64,000 nt of DNA from Bacillus sp. MUM 116 (GTDB lineage: Bacteria > Bacillota > Bacilli > Bacillales > Cytobacillaceae), in NCBI RefSeq assembly GCF_001866655.1, contig NZ_MLYR01000019.1:39322-103321 (forward strand), given 5' to 3'. Below the pieces are notes generated by a model. The model did no database searches and was not told the origin of the DNA. It saw nothing but the letters and a program-made list of their open reading frames with translations. Positions 19,776 through 28,985 of this stretch are shown here, in pieces. Positions within the stretch are counted from its first letter, which is position 1. Each line of letters opens with the position of its first letter. The translations under genes were made by a program, and so were the position numbers.

Positions 19776-21350
19776 TTGTTTTATTTAGAGAAAAAACATG
19801 ACCCGAGAAAGAATGCAGAACTTCTCACTCAACTGAACGGCAGTCAGGTCGATTTGAAAACAGCTCTACGTGAAACGGAGGAGCTTTTCCAGCAGTGCAT
19901 AGAAAAAAAGCTCTATCCTGTCCCCCATGGACTAAAAAAGCAAGCTTATTTAGAGAAAATCCTATCAGGATCGTTTCACCCCCTGTCTACCGTCACAGAG
20001 CTCGGAGCTCCTTCAAAAACAATGATGGATGCAAAAGGAAATGTTTATCCTGAATGGAAAGAGAAGCTTGATCATGAGCACAACAACCTATTAAGTCATC
20101 TTACTAAGGTAGTAAATGTGGCCGATTTTGGGGCAATCGGGGACGGTCGTACCGACAACACTGCTGCTTTTATAAAAGCGATTGGAAATGGCCGAGTTAA
20201 GGTTCATATACCGGAAGGGATTTATATTACGAAAGGAATTCGCCTGCCTTCCTGGATCTTTCTTATTGGGGACGGAAAAGGGAAAACAATTATCAAATTG
20301 CACGGAGACGCACCAAAAGGGACTAGACTTATAACAAACGCCAACCATTGGCGCGGCAATCACCATCTTTTTGTTAAAAGCATGACATTAGACTGGAATG
20401 TTGAAAGGCTCGGTGACGTTCCGAAGACTGCCACTTGGGGAACCCATTCCAGCTGCTTAACCTATGCGAATGTTACCTATGGTTGGGTTCAAGATGTCGA
20501 AGCAATCAATCCCGGTCTCCATTGTTTTGATATTACCTCCCCCCTGTACAATTATGCTGGGGATGGCTATCGGGCCAAGGGCGGAAGCTGTTATGTCTGG
20601 TTGGACAACCTGAATGGCTATGGTTTCGGAGACGACGGGATTACCACACATCACAGCGAAAAGATTCTTATTTCTTATTCTCATATGTGTGATCCAAGCG
20701 GACGGGCACATGAAAAAGGATTTTCAAATTCCAATGGTATCGAAATCGATGATGGCTCCAGAGACGTTATGCTAGTCAATAATTCTACGGCTAGATGCTT
20801 CGGTGGGGTTGAATGTAAAGCACATGAGAATTCCTCCGCCGCCGCGAACGTGCAAATTATCGGCCATCTTTCCGTTAACGATAACCGTTCTTTTAACTTT
20901 CGGCATATCGGCCATCATAAAAGTACGGATCACGAGTCGAAAACGGCCTTTAATCTTTTGGCAACCAATCTTGCCGCAATAGCGCCCGTTTATTCAGATT
21001 TGTACAAGGACTCAACGCCTCGTGGTATGGTCGTATCGGGATATAAAAATGTCGTGATTAATCACTTTACCGTGATCGGGGACCCTGATTATGACTTCAA
21101 TGGAAATCCAGTCATTTCCATCCAATACCGTGCGAAAAAGGTCATCTTTAATCATGTCAGCATTCGTGATTTCCATAACGCTGGAGCCAGCATTAAGGTT
21201 TTCGGCGGTGCAAATCGAGCTGATTCTGTTCAAATTCAAAATATAGTAATTAAAAATTCCGCCTCTAAAGCTGTCGAAGTTGGCTCAGGCATTCAAGATG
21301 CAACGGTTTCAAATGTGAAGGAGTATTTTGAACCATCTTTAAAAAAATAA
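19776..21350 (+). CDS. Right-handed beta-helix (pectate lyase superfamily) protein
   Basis: About 524 aa. A ~115-residue helical N-terminal region is followed by VVNVADFGAIGDGRTDNTAAF, the opening of the Pectate_lyase_3/GH28-related fold, and then repeated beta-helix rungs to the end (for example DGITTHHSEKILISYSHM and NGIEIDDGSRDVMLVNNSTA). There is no signal peptide or membrane segment, so it is cytoplasmic, surface-bound by an unknown route, or related to phage tail spikes. The start is taken as TTG 19776 after ATGGAGGTG. The gene stands alone. The substrate is unknown. Confidence 0.75.
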   Translation: MFYLEKKHDPRKNAELLTQLNGSQVDLKTALRETEELFQQCIEKKLYPVPHGLKKQAYLEKILSGSFHPLSTVTELGAPSKTMMDAKGNVYPEWKEKLDHEHNNLLSHLTKVVNVADFGAIGDGRTDNTAAFIKAIGNGRVKVHIPEGIYITKGIRLPSWIFLIGDGKGKTIIKLHGDAPKGTRLITNANHWRGNHHLFVKSMTLDWNVERLGDVPKTATWGTHSSCLTYANVTYGWVQDVEAINPGLHCFDITSPLYNYAGDGYRAKGGSCYVWLDNLNGYGFGDDGITTHHSEKILISYSHMCDPSGRAHEKGFSNSNGIEIDDGSRDVMLVNNSTARCFGGVECKAHENSSAAANVQIIGHLSVNDNRSFNFRHIGHHKSTDHESKTAFNLLATNLAAIAPVYSDLYKDSTPRGMVVSGYKNVVINHFTVIGDPDYDFNGNPVISIQYRAKKVIFNHVSIRDFHNAGASIKVFGGANRADSVQIQNIVIKNSASKAVEVGSGIQDATVSNVKEYFEPSLKK

Positions 21351-21384
21351 GCGCCGTCTTAGATTCATCATCTATGGCGCTTTC
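21350..21384 (+). terminator. Terminator after the beta-helix gene
   Basis: AGCGCC (21350-21355) pairs with GGCGCT (21376-21381), followed by TTCCTTCTTTTT. The right arm lies within the last codons of the convergent minus-strand gene. Confidence 0.65.
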
Positions 21385-21958
21385 CTTCTTTTTCTACCAT
21401 TATTCCATCTACCATTTTTTCAGCCATCCGTCGGTATAGATTACTCATGTGGACTAGTGACGAAATCATTAAAACTTCCTCCGGATACTGTGAATCGTCT
21501 TCCTTAAAACCTTTCACTTCATCTTTTACTGCTTTTACTCGTTCCTCAATATCCTGTTCAAAATCTTCTACATTTTGTTGAGTAAGATTTAAATAGCTTG
21601 AATAAAAAGACTCTAAATCAATGTCACCCATAATAATCTTTTTGTTCATCTCATCCAGTGTGGCCTTAATATCGTTTATCGAAAGGCCCCCCTTCAGCTG
21701 ATAGATCAAACTGATTAATATGAGATGCTCTTTGGAGTATTTTTTATTTTGGATAGGAAAAATAAGCTTCCCTTTTGCATAGTTATTAATCATTGTTTTC
21801 GTCAAAACCTTGTCATCTTCATTCCGTTTCGACTGGCCAAATTTTTTTTCAAATATTTGAATCACTTGATCCATATACAAATCAATCTTCGGAATTTCGT
21901 CTAAAGTCAGGTTCGCCTCTAGGCCAAGCTGCTCCATTATCTGTTTAATTTTTTCCAT
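21368..21958 (-). CDS. DUF1836 protein (MerR-like HTH)
   Basis: 196 aa. Residues ~20-125 match the DUF1836 pattern: PKIDLYMDQVIQIFEKK, LTKTMINNYAKGKLIFP and KKYSKEHLILISLIYQLKG, then SINDIKATLDEM. This resembles a MerR-type winged helix that may bind DNA. The C-terminal third is acidic and helical. The ribosome site is weak. It is a single gene convergent with the beta-helix gene; target genes are unknown. Confidence 0.8.
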   Translation of the reverse strand: MEKIKQIMEQLGLEANLTLDEIPKIDLYMDQVIQIFEKKFGQSKRNEDDKVLTKTMINNYAKGKLIFPIQNKKYSKEHLILISLIYQLKGGLSINDIKATLDEMNKKIIMGDIDLESFYSSYLNLTQQNVEDFEQDIEERVKAVKDEVKGFKEDDSQYPEEVLMISSLVHMSNLYRRMAEKMVDGIMVEKEGKRHR

Positions 21959-22089
21959 TGAAAAAACCCCGTTCTTAACAATTTCTAATTCAATTATACC
22001 TAAACGAATAAATATTGACTAGTTAATGTTTTATCGGTATGATTATATGTAGTTATTAAAACCACATGATATGTTGGGAGGATTTAAAA

Positions 22090-22737
22090 ATGTATCAATA
22101 TGTTCGTGAACCCATCAATGGTTTTACCCATTTAGCCGGTGCCATTTTATCGTTTATCGGCCTGCTGGCAATGGTCATCAAGGCATCCATGACCAGTCCA
22201 TCACCACTTACCATAACTGCGGTCATTATTTTTGGAGTCAGTATGATATTACTGTATTCGGCATCCGCTACCTATCACATGGTTATTGCCCGTGATAAAG
22301 TTATAGCCTTTTTAAGAAGACTTGATCATTCGATGATTTTTGTGTTAATCGCAGGTACATACACACCTTTTTGTTTTATTAGTTTAAATGGAAAAATTGG
22401 CTGGATTCTTTTTTCAATTATTGGTGCTGTGGCGATTTGCGGAGTTGTTTTTAAAATGGTTTGGTTTACATGCCCTCGGTGGATTTCAACCGCCCTCTAT
22501 ATCGCGATGGGCTGGATGATTGTTTTTGTTTTCTCTCCCCTTGCAGGTAGTTTAAACCCGTTCGGATTGTTATTATTGATTGCTGGCGGCATTTTTTATA
22601 CAATTGGCGGTGTAATTTACGGGGCAAAACCGAAATTTTTAGAGTTGAAGCATATGGGATTTCATGAGATTTTTCATATTTTCATCTTATTCGGAAGCCT
22701 AGCCCATTTCTTATGTGTTTACTTATATGTCATTTAA
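22090..22737 (+). CDS. trhA: Hemolysin III / PAQR family membrane protein
   Basis: 215 aa, seven membrane segments. Diagnostic PAQR/HlyIII motifs: EPINGFTHLAGAILSFIG, SATYHM (metal His), RRLDHSMIFVLIAGTYTPFC (Asp-His) and HEIFHIFILFGSLAHF (C-terminal His pair). B. subtilis TrhA (YplQ) is needed for membrane energetics homeostasis. ATG 22090 follows GGGAGG; the frame is open upstream but no other start has a ribosome site. Confidence 0.88.
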   Translation: MYQYVREPINGFTHLAGAILSFIGLLAMVIKASMTSPSPLTITAVIIFGVSMILLYSASATYHMVIARDKVIAFLRRLDHSMIFVLIAGTYTPFCFISLNGKIGWILFSIIGAVAICGVVFKMVWFTCPRWISTALYIAMGWMIVFVFSPLAGSLNPFGLLLLIAGGIFYTIGGVIYGAKPKFLELKHMGFHEIFHIFILFGSLAHFLCVYLYVI

Positions 22738-22772
22738 AAAAATCGGCTTGGGAAGTCCCCAGGCCGATTTTT
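22738..22772. terminator. Bidirectional terminator
   Basis: AAAAATCGGCTTGGG pairs with CCCAGGCCGATTTTT around an AAGT loop, between convergent genes ending at 22737 and 22771. Confidence 0.85.
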
Positions 22773-23133
22773 ATAATCTGCGTTGTAATTCTTCTTGTAA
22801 AACGATCGCATGGTTATAGATGGGATCCTTGGCACCATATAATAGCGTTACCCGGCCATTTGAGGCTAACTCAAGAATGTGGTCAACCCCTTTTACCTTT
22901 TCTGCATCGTTCCGGAGCTCTTCCACATATTTTTCGGTGAACTTCTCAAACAGCTCAGGTTTATGGCAAAACCATTTTCGAAGTTCACTGCTCGGCGCTA
23001 CATCTTTCAGCCACTCATCAAGTTTCGCCGATTCCTTTGAGATTCCTCTTGGCCAAAGCCTGTCAATTAAAATCCGGTATCCATCCATTTCGTCGTACGG
23101 GTCGTAAATTCGTTTTAAGAAAATTTCAGCCAT
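22771..23133 (-). CDS. DUF488 family protein (YeaO-like)
   Basis: 120 aa. Typical family segments: IFLKRIYDPYDEMDGYRILIDRLWPRG, WLKDVAPSSELRKWF and VTLLYGAKDPIYNHAIVL. Members of this family are small cytoplasmic proteins of unknown function. GGAAGG precedes the ATG. Confidence 0.88.
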   Translation of the reverse strand: MAEIFLKRIYDPYDEMDGYRILIDRLWPRGISKESAKLDEWLKDVAPSSELRKWFCHKPELFEKFTEKYVEELRNDAEKVKGVDHILELASNGRVTLLYGAKDPIYNHAIVLQEELQRRL

Positions 23134-23217
23134 ATTCTTTTACCTTCCTTGCTAGGAGTTTACAATCTAACCCAATTATATAATTCATCAAGCCACAAGG
23201 GAAATTCTCCTATGAAT

Positions 23218-23562
23218 CTACTGCTTCCATATATATATAAGGATTCTATTCACTATCAATAAACATCCAAATATCCAAGCAATCTCTGTTTTTCCAACTG
23301 CACCAAATAATAGAACAGGCAGGCCGAACACAATGATTTCCAGAACCAAGTGAAGTGGTGCAGATAATTGTATTGCCGCTTTTGGAGCACCCATTGCCCC
23401 CCAAATAACCGCCATAATCAAGGGTGCGCCAATTGCTAGAACCCATTGCACAGGACCATTTCCAGTTTTATACCCCCAGTAGCCCATGAAAAAAAGTGAG
23501 ACAAGTTCCAATAAAAATCTCAGCATTAAATTGATTGACTTCAATATGGCAAGCAAACTCAT
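23218..23562 (-). CDS. YrdB/DUF2568 family membrane protein
   Basis: 114 aa with about four hydrophobic segments. The N-terminus SLLAILKSINLMLRFLLELV and middle WGAMGAPKAAIQLSAPLHLVLE fit the YrdB (DUF2568) family. ATG 23562 follows AGAAGGAGGCC; an in-frame start 31 codons earlier lacks a ribosome site. Role unknown. Confidence 0.8.
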   Translation of the reverse strand: MSLLAILKSINLMLRFLLELVSLFFMGYWGYKTGNGPVQWVLAIGAPLIMAVIWGAMGAPKAAIQLSAPLHLVLEIIVFGLPVLLFGAVGKTEIAWIFGCLLIVNRILIYIWKQ

Positions 23563-23695
23563 ATAATCGGCCTCCTTCTTATTAATCACAACCCCAAAAC
23601 TAATCATGATAATAATATAACTAATATAACTAGTTAACAAAAGTGAAAAATCCAAATTTTACATAATTTTTTCTTAGTTGGTTTTCCATAAATAT

Positions 23696-23727
23696 AAAAA
23701 AGTACCAGCCCATTTAAAGCTGGTACC
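23696..23727 (-). terminator. Terminator after the LLM oxidoreductase gene
   Basis: GTACCAGC (23702-23709) pairs with GCTGGTAC (23719-23726). The preceding A-run gives a T-run on the minus strand. Confidence 0.8.
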
Positions 23728-23734
23728 GCAATCT

Positions 23735-24814
23735 CTATAATTGGTTGGAAACCATCATTGATTTTTTGGTTTCCCGACGTACAACCGGTGCTACCTTCGT
23801 TGCTAAAAGCTCGATGCTTTCAGCCACTTTCTTGAATGGAATACCGCCAATATCCATTTGTGCAATATAGCGTTGATGTCCAAAAAGTTCATATTGAGAC
23901 AGAATTTTTTCGATAATCTGCTGTGGGCTTCCGACAAAAAGTGCTGTATCCGGTCCAGAAAGCTGATCAAATTCAGCTCTTGACATTTTTTCTCTTCCCT
24001 GCTCACGGCTGAAAAATTCCCGGTAATTTGCATAATAAGGATAATAGTCGTCTTTTGCCTGCTGGGTTGTTTCTCCAATAAATGCATGTCCTGTGACGGC
24101 CACCTTCAAATCTTCCAGTGTATGCCCCGACTCCATCGCTGTCTGTCGATACACATCTACTAGTGGTTTAAAACGTTTCGGATCACCGCCAAGAATCGCC
24201 ATGGTAAGTCCTGTTCCAAATTTACCGGCACGTTCTGCGCTTTCCGGAGAACCACCTACCCCAACCCAAAAGGGAATCCTTTTCTGAAATGGCCGCGGTG
24301 CAATTTCAGCTTCGACCAACGGCGTACGAAATTGACCGTTCCAAGTCACTTTTTCATTCGCATTCAATTTTAAAAATAAATCGATGTGCTCTTCAAATAA
24401 CCCGTCATAATCATCCAAATCATACCCGAACAACGAAAAAGATTCTATAAAAGCCCCTCGCCCGGCAATGACTTCTGCCCTGCCAGCCGACACAAGATCC
24501 AGCGTCGCAAAATCTTCATATAAACGTACAGGGTCCACTGTCCCTAATACAGTTGTCGTACTGGCCAGTTTAATTCTCCTTGTAACTTGTGAAATGGCAG
24601 ACAATACAACTGGGGGCGCCGATACTGCATAGTCCAAACGATGATGTTCACCAACCCCAAATACATCAAGCCCGGCTTCGTCAGCCAATTTTGCTGCTTC
24701 AATTATTTCTTTCAATCGCTCACTTGGACAGATTGTCTTCCTTGTTTGGGGATTCGGGACTAAATCACCTAATGTGTAAATACCAATTTCCATTCCATAA
24801 TGTTCCTCTGTCAA
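23735..24814 (-). CDS. LLM-class flavin-dependent oxidoreductase
   Basis: About 359 aa, bacterial luciferase-like TIM barrel using reduced flavin. Seen: EIGIYTLGDLVPNPQTRKTI, EAAKLADEAGLDVFGVGEHHR (family signature), IKLASTTTVLGTVDPVRLYE and DLVSAGRAEVIAGRG. The start is uncertain: TTG 24814 (giving MTEEHYGMEIG) lies 11 bases after AAGGGGG, while an ATG at 24835 overlaps that site. The substrate cannot be inferred. Confidence 0.88.
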   Translation of the reverse strand: MTEEHYGMEIGIYTLGDLVPNPQTRKTICPSERLKEIIEAAKLADEAGLDVFGVGEHHRLDYAVSAPPVVLSAISQVTRRIKLASTTTVLGTVDPVRLYEDFATLDLVSAGRAEVIAGRGAFIESFSLFGYDLDDYDGLFEEHIDLFLKLNANEKVTWNGQFRTPLVEAEIAPRPFQKRIPFWVGVGGSPESAERAGKFGTGLTMAILGGDPKRFKPLVDVYRQTAMESGHTLEDLKVAVTGHAFIGETTQQAKDDYYPYYANYREFFSREQGREKMSRAEFDQLSGPDTALFVGSPQQIIEKILSQYELFGHQRYIAQMDIGGIPFKKVAESIELLATKVAPVVRRETKKSMMVSNQL

Positions 24815-24873
24815 ATTAACATCATCCCCCTTCATATCGCTAATAAACTTTATTATTCGTATGCATACCTAAA

Positions 24874-25110
24874 TCAATCCTCATCCTTTATATCAAGGTC
24901 TTCTGGAATCGGTTCGTTCAGGATTTCTTCCACTAATTGTTTGTATTTTTCCATTTGTCTCAAATGGGTGGTGAATTGCTCTTTATAAATTAAGTACTCA
25001 TTTCCGTCAAAAAGGGCGCGAATTTTTCGCTGTTGTATCAATTTTTCAACGTTTGCCTCTGGTATCGATAAATATTCCGCTGTTTCTTTAACCGTTAAAT
25101 ACACTTTCAT
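24874..25110 (-). CDS. Excisionase-type helix-turn-helix protein
   Basis: 78 aa. YLTVKETAEYLSIPEANVEKLIQQRKI matches the winged helix of excisionase/MerR-like HTH_17 proteins, followed by an acidic tail. Its ATG begins directly after the TGA of the peptidase gene upstream on the same strand, so it is the third gene of that operon. No integrase lies nearby, so a regulatory rather than excision role is likely. Confidence 0.8.
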   Translation of the reverse strand: MKVYLTVKETAEYLSIPEANVEKLIQQRKIRALFDGNEYLIYKEQFTTHLRQMEKYKQLVEEILNEPIPEDLDIKDED

Positions 25111-26139
25111 TCATTCCTTTATTAAATTAAGATGGTTCACCACTCGGCCGAGCCGCCCTTTTGTAGTGACTGCTTGTGATAGGGAATTAAGAATCGCTTC
25201 CTCACATGCTTCGGCAGCACCAGTAAAAAACTGATTCATAATGGGGTGGTCTTCACGCAGCTGAGAACGTGTTTCCAGTAGCTCCTCGGTAAAATGAGGA
25301 ATTCTATGTGCTGTCGAAAAAGCAATGACAATATCCCCGCTCCCATGGCTGAAATGACTTCCAATCCGGCCAAGGCCAATACCACATCGCTTTGCCGCAC
25401 GTGTAAGCTGCCTGTCACTTAACGGGGCATCGGTAGCAAGGACAATGATAATCGAGCCGTCTGCCGTTTCCGAAAGTGCCTCTCCTTCTGAAAAATAGCG
25501 CTGCCATTGAAACTCTTCTTTTTTCCCAAAATTACTGAGTACAAGACAGCCGATCGTATACTCTTCAATTTTTCGTGAAGAAGAACCTATTCCGCCTTTA
25601 TATCCGAAACAGACCATTCCCTTTCCCGCTCCGACTGCCCCTTCCGCTGCCTGCTCGCCGGTGGCTTTTTGAATTGCCTCCACCGCATGCTCTGGTTTCA
25701 CCGGAAACAGCCGAATCGAATTTAAGTAACTGTCATTGCATTCACCTACAACGACATTAATGGTTCCCGTAGTCTCTCCAATTTCCGGATTGGCATCAAG
25801 CATATATTGTAATGTCCCCTGGGCAACCGCCTGTACTGCAAAGGTATTTGTTAATAGGATGGGCGATTCAAGGACTCCAAGTTCATTCACTTGGACAAGT
25901 CCTGTCGTCTTTCCAAATCCATTAAGAACATAACTGGCACCCGTGACTTTTTCCCGAAACAAGTTTCCGTTATGCGGTAAAATAGCCGTAACCCCTGTGC
26001 AGGCATACTCATTTCCCGATGCATCCAGGGGGGAATCCAATGTTACATGACCAACCATAACCCCTGCCACATCAGTAATACAGTTCTTTTCACCTATTGG
26101 CAGTTTCCCAATGGTTATCCCTCTTTCCCTTATTTTCAT
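25111..26139 (-). CDS. P1 family peptidase (DmpA-like aminopeptidase)
   Basis: 342 aa. N-terminal nucleophile hydrolase that in DmpA relatives cleaves itself into two chains. The N-terminus GKLPIGEKNCITDVAGVMVGH is family-typical. VVGECNDSYLNSIR and GKGMVCFGYKGGIGSSSR carry the conserved Asn and the Ser at the cleavage site, giving residues ~1-200 and ~200-342 as alpha and beta chains. It overlaps the dipeptidase gene by 4 bases (ATGA), suggesting joint use of small or D-amino-acid peptides. Confidence 0.9.
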   Translation of the reverse strand: MKIRERGITIGKLPIGEKNCITDVAGVMVGHVTLDSPLDASGNEYACTGVTAILPHNGNLFREKVTGASYVLNGFGKTTGLVQVNELGVLESPILLTNTFAVQAVAQGTLQYMLDANPEIGETTGTINVVVGECNDSYLNSIRLFPVKPEHAVEAIQKATGEQAAEGAVGAGKGMVCFGYKGGIGSSSRKIEEYTIGCLVLSNFGKKEEFQWQRYFSEGEALSETADGSIIIVLATDAPLSDRQLTRAAKRCGIGLGRIGSHFSHGSGDIVIAFSTAHRIPHFTEELLETRSQLREDHPIMNQFFTGAAEACEEAILNSLSQAVTTKGRLGRVVNHLNLIKE

Positions 26140-27071
26140 CGTCCGAATCCCGGCCGCTTGTCAAGGAAGTTTTGGCCCGCAAAGCCTCTAACCTCTTCCT
26201 CTGAATAATGTTTTAATAATTCATTGATCAGATTTTGACTTTTTGAAGCATCTTCCAAATCCGTGATAAATTCAGCAATACCATCAAAATCTGAACCCAG
26301 CCCAATTTGTTTTACCCCGCCTAATGAACAAAAATGGTCAATATGTTTAATCAGGTCTGCAATCGTTGCCTCACCTTCCTCTTTTACAAAAGGAGGATTA
26401 TAAACCACATGAATTAAGCCACCCTTTTTAAACATTTCCACTGCCATTACATCAGTTAAATTGCGGCGGTGATTACAAAGCGTTCGTGAATTGGAATGGC
26501 TGGCAATTGGATATTTGGCAATCTCCATGACATCCCAAAACGCCTTGTCACAGAGATGGGAAACGTCTGTAAGGATTTTATGCTCATTATGAAATTTCAC
26601 GATTTTTTTACCAAAGTGGGTAAGGCCCGCGCCACGCGGTTCCCCTGCTCCATCCGCGGCAAGGTTTGCGTTGTTCCATGTAAGACCAACCGAACGGACT
26701 CCAAGTTGATAAAGAATATTCAACTTCGCTAAGTCATTGCCAATCGCGTCAACACCTTCTAATGTCAACATCGCACCAATTTGGCCAAGCTTAAGATTAT
26801 CAAAGTCAGACCAATCCCGAATTTGGACCATGTCCGGATTTTTATCAAGTACTTCTTTATAAAAATAATCCACTTGCTGAATGGCTTCCTGGAATTTTTG
26901 ATCGGATGGAATCTCCGGTTCGATAAAAATGGCAAAACATTGTACTTTTACTTTCCCTTTATGTAATCGTGCTTTATTTGTCTCTAGTTCAGGGGCATCG
27001 GCAAAGCGCAATCTCCCCTTTCCTTCTGAAAGCTTAAGTAAGGCATCACAATGCAGATCGATGATATTCAT
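26136..27071 (-). CDS. Membrane-type dipeptidase (M19, renal dipeptidase family)
   Basis: 311 aa. Dinuclear zinc peptidase: metal ligands in IIDLHCDALLKL, the bridging Glu in AMLTLEGVDAIG, His in ILTDVSHLCDKAFWDV and PIASHSNSRTLCNHRRNLTD, and Asp in GLGSDFDGI. Like most bacterial members it lacks a signal peptide and is probably cytoplasmic. It is the first gene of a three-gene operon with a P1 peptidase and an HTH protein. AAAGGAG precedes the ATG. Confidence 0.92.
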   Translation of the reverse strand: MNIIDLHCDALLKLSEGKGRLRFADAPELETNKARLHKGKVKVQCFAIFIEPEIPSDQKFQEAIQQVDYFYKEVLDKNPDMVQIRDWSDFDNLKLGQIGAMLTLEGVDAIGNDLAKLNILYQLGVRSVGLTWNNANLAADGAGEPRGAGLTHFGKKIVKFHNEHKILTDVSHLCDKAFWDVMEIAKYPIASHSNSRTLCNHRRNLTDVMAVEMFKKGGLIHVVYNPPFVKEEGEATIADLIKHIDHFCSLGGVKQIGLGSDFDGIAEFITDLEDASKSQNLINELLKHYSEEEVRGFAGQNFLDKRPGFGR

Positions 27072-27225
27072 TTTTTAATACTCCTTTAAAACTGAAATTA
27101 GATACACTCATTATACTTCTCTTCCACATAAAATACAGGTGCCCCGATTGAGGAGTAAAAATATTTGCATTTATCCATACTAAATGACATCCTAGTAAGA
27201 AAAGAACTATGTACAGGAGAGTAAT

Positions 27226-27603
27226 ATGATTGAAATTAAGACTTCATCTATCAGTGCAGGAGAATTTAATCGGGGAGTATTTGCGACCTGTGATATCAAA
27301 AAAGGGGAATTGATTCATGAGGCCCCAGTCATTTCCTATCCGAATGAGGAACATGAACACATCGAAAAGACGCTTCTTGCAGATTATGCATTTGAGTATG
27401 GAATAAACCACTCAGCCATTCTTTTAGGATATGGGATGCTGTTTAACCATTCCTACACACCAAATGCGCGGTATGAAATTAACTTTGATAATCACACATT
27501 TGACTTCTATGCCTATAAAGATATTAAGGCTGGAGAAGAAATCTTCATCAACTATAATGGCGATGTCGATATCGATGATCCTCTGTGGTTTGATAAAGAA
27601 TAA
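27226..27603 (+). CDS. Bacterial SET-domain protein
   Basis: 125 aa, essentially a single SET domain: residues ~10-35 GEFNRGVFATCDIKKGELIHEAPV, the pseudoknot motif LFNHSYTPNARY (NHS, near 75) and IKAGEEIFINYNGD (near 100). Eukaryotic SET domains are S-adenosylmethionine lysine methyltransferases. The post-SET zinc cysteines are missing, as in other small bacterial members. ACAGGAG precedes the ATG. A single-gene unit closed by a strong terminator; the substrate is unknown. Confidence 0.85.
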   Translation: MIEIKTSSISAGEFNRGVFATCDIKKGELIHEAPVISYPNEEHEHIEKTLLADYAFEYGINHSAILLGYGMLFNHSYTPNARYEINFDNHTFDFYAYKDIKAGEEIFINYNGDVDIDDPLWFDKE

Positions 27604-27645
27604 AAAGAAATCCTCTCACAAAAACTTGAGAGGATTTCTTTTTAT
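27602..27645. terminator. Strong bidirectional terminator
   Basis: AAAGAAATCCTCTCA pairs with TGAGAGGATTTCTTT around a short A-rich loop, between the convergent SET and NCS2 genes. Confidence 0.92.
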
Positions 27646-27648
27646 CAC

Positions 27649-28962
27649 CTAATTCATATTTACACCAGCACTCTTTTTTTCCCGAAAAACGACATGTTCT
27701 AAAATAAGACATAAAATTAAACCATCGAGTAATCCATTGGCCATGATGTTGCGGAGCCAGGGCATAACGGTTTCAAAGCTATTAGTCGGCACAAACATCA
27801 TGCCGATGCCGACCATTAACGAAAGTCCAATCACTAACAAATTTCTTGATGATGGAACTTGTTCCATTAGGTCGCGGATTCCAAAGCCCATTATTTGTGA
27901 AAAAAGAATAAATAAGGATGTATAGGCTACCTCAATTGGCAGCGTTGAAAAAAACTCACTTATATATGGAAAAAAGCTAGAAACCATAATTAAAATAGCC
28001 CCACCCACTATGGGCATTCTCGCTTTAATTCCCGTAGTGCTGATAAAGCCTGCAGAAATGGATAATGGTACAACCCCTACAACAGAGAAGATTCCTGAAA
28101 GAAATAAATTGACTCCATTGCCGAAAATTCCTTTTGAATACTCTTGCGGCTGAATTTCCCTCTCCGTTGCAATTCCAACCACCAAGATACTCGCGATTAC
28201 GTTAGAAATTAAAATAATAGCCGTAATAATCGACGTTAGGACAATCCCAAAATCAAATTGTGGAGCTCCCCAGCTGAATAGATTGGGGAAGGTAAACCAA
28301 CTCGACGTTTCATACATTTTATTAGGATGGGTTAATCCTAAAAGGTGAAATAATACCCAGCCTATAACAATCCCAAGCAAAGGGCCCAAGCTTCTCCAAA
28401 TCCCCTTCGCCTTTAAAGAGATAAGTAAAATAGCCAGGACTTCGATGATACAGACTGCCGCAATTTCCCCATTTAAATGACCAGTTTCGCTGATTCCGAG
28501 CATGCTTTTGATAAACGGGCCGCTCATTTGGCTGGCAAGCAAAATGAGATAGACACCTGTAACAATCGGAGTAAACAGATTTTTAACTTTCCCGAAGAAG
28601 GGTAAAAATCCTAAAATGGCTAAAACAATCCCGGCAATCATCAGCCCCATTTCTAATTGCTGCAACAAATGTCCTTTTTCCGACGGAGCACTCATGGCAC
28701 CTAGAACAATGAACAACGCCCACCACAAACCAGCAGGCCCTTCAGCAACCTGCAGCCGATGTCCAATAAACAGCTGGACTAAAGTAGCTGCTCCGGATAC
28801 AAACAACATACGCTGCATAAAGGTTGAGATTTCAGCAGGAGACATATGAAAGACTGCCCCTACGATTACCGGGATAGCAATTATATTCGTAAGCATTAAG
28901 ACCGCCCATTGAATGCTTTGAATTCCTGTCAAAAATCCGCTGGCCTTTTTTAATTCACTCAT
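27649..28962 (-). CDS. Nucleobase permease of the NCS2 (UraA/xanthine) family
   Basis: 437 aa, about 12-14 membrane segments. Uracil/xanthine permease features: GIQSIQWAVLMLTNIIAIPVIV at the N-terminus, a QVAEGPAGLWWALF segment and GIFGNGVNLFLSGIFSVVGVVPLS near 280-300, the last corresponding to the family's substrate loop. It should import a purine or pyrimidine base with protons. It is 23 bases downstream of the BASS transporter gene on the same strand and probably shares its operon. Confidence 0.85.
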   Translation of the reverse strand: MSELKKASGFLTGIQSIQWAVLMLTNIIAIPVIVGAVFHMSPAEISTFMQRMLFVSGAATLVQLFIGHRLQVAEGPAGLWWALFIVLGAMSAPSEKGHLLQQLEMGLMIAGIVLAILGFLPFFGKVKNLFTPIVTGVYLILLASQMSGPFIKSMLGISETGHLNGEIAAVCIIEVLAILLISLKAKGIWRSLGPLLGIVIGWVLFHLLGLTHPNKMYETSSWFTFPNLFSWGAPQFDFGIVLTSIITAIILISNVIASILVVGIATEREIQPQEYSKGIFGNGVNLFLSGIFSVVGVVPLSISAGFISTTGIKARMPIVGGAILIMVSSFFPYISEFFSTLPIEVAYTSLFILFSQIMGFGIRDLMEQVPSSRNLLVIGLSLMVGIGMMFVPTNSFETVMPWLRNIMANGLLDGLILCLILEHVVFREKKSAGVNMN

Positions 28963-28985
28963 TCATTTTTACTCCCTTAAATCAA

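Noticed and set aside
24874..25110. Prophage or integrative element suggested by the excisionase-like HTH
   Set aside because: No integrase, attachment-site repeats or phage genes nearby; it is the third gene of a peptidase operon.
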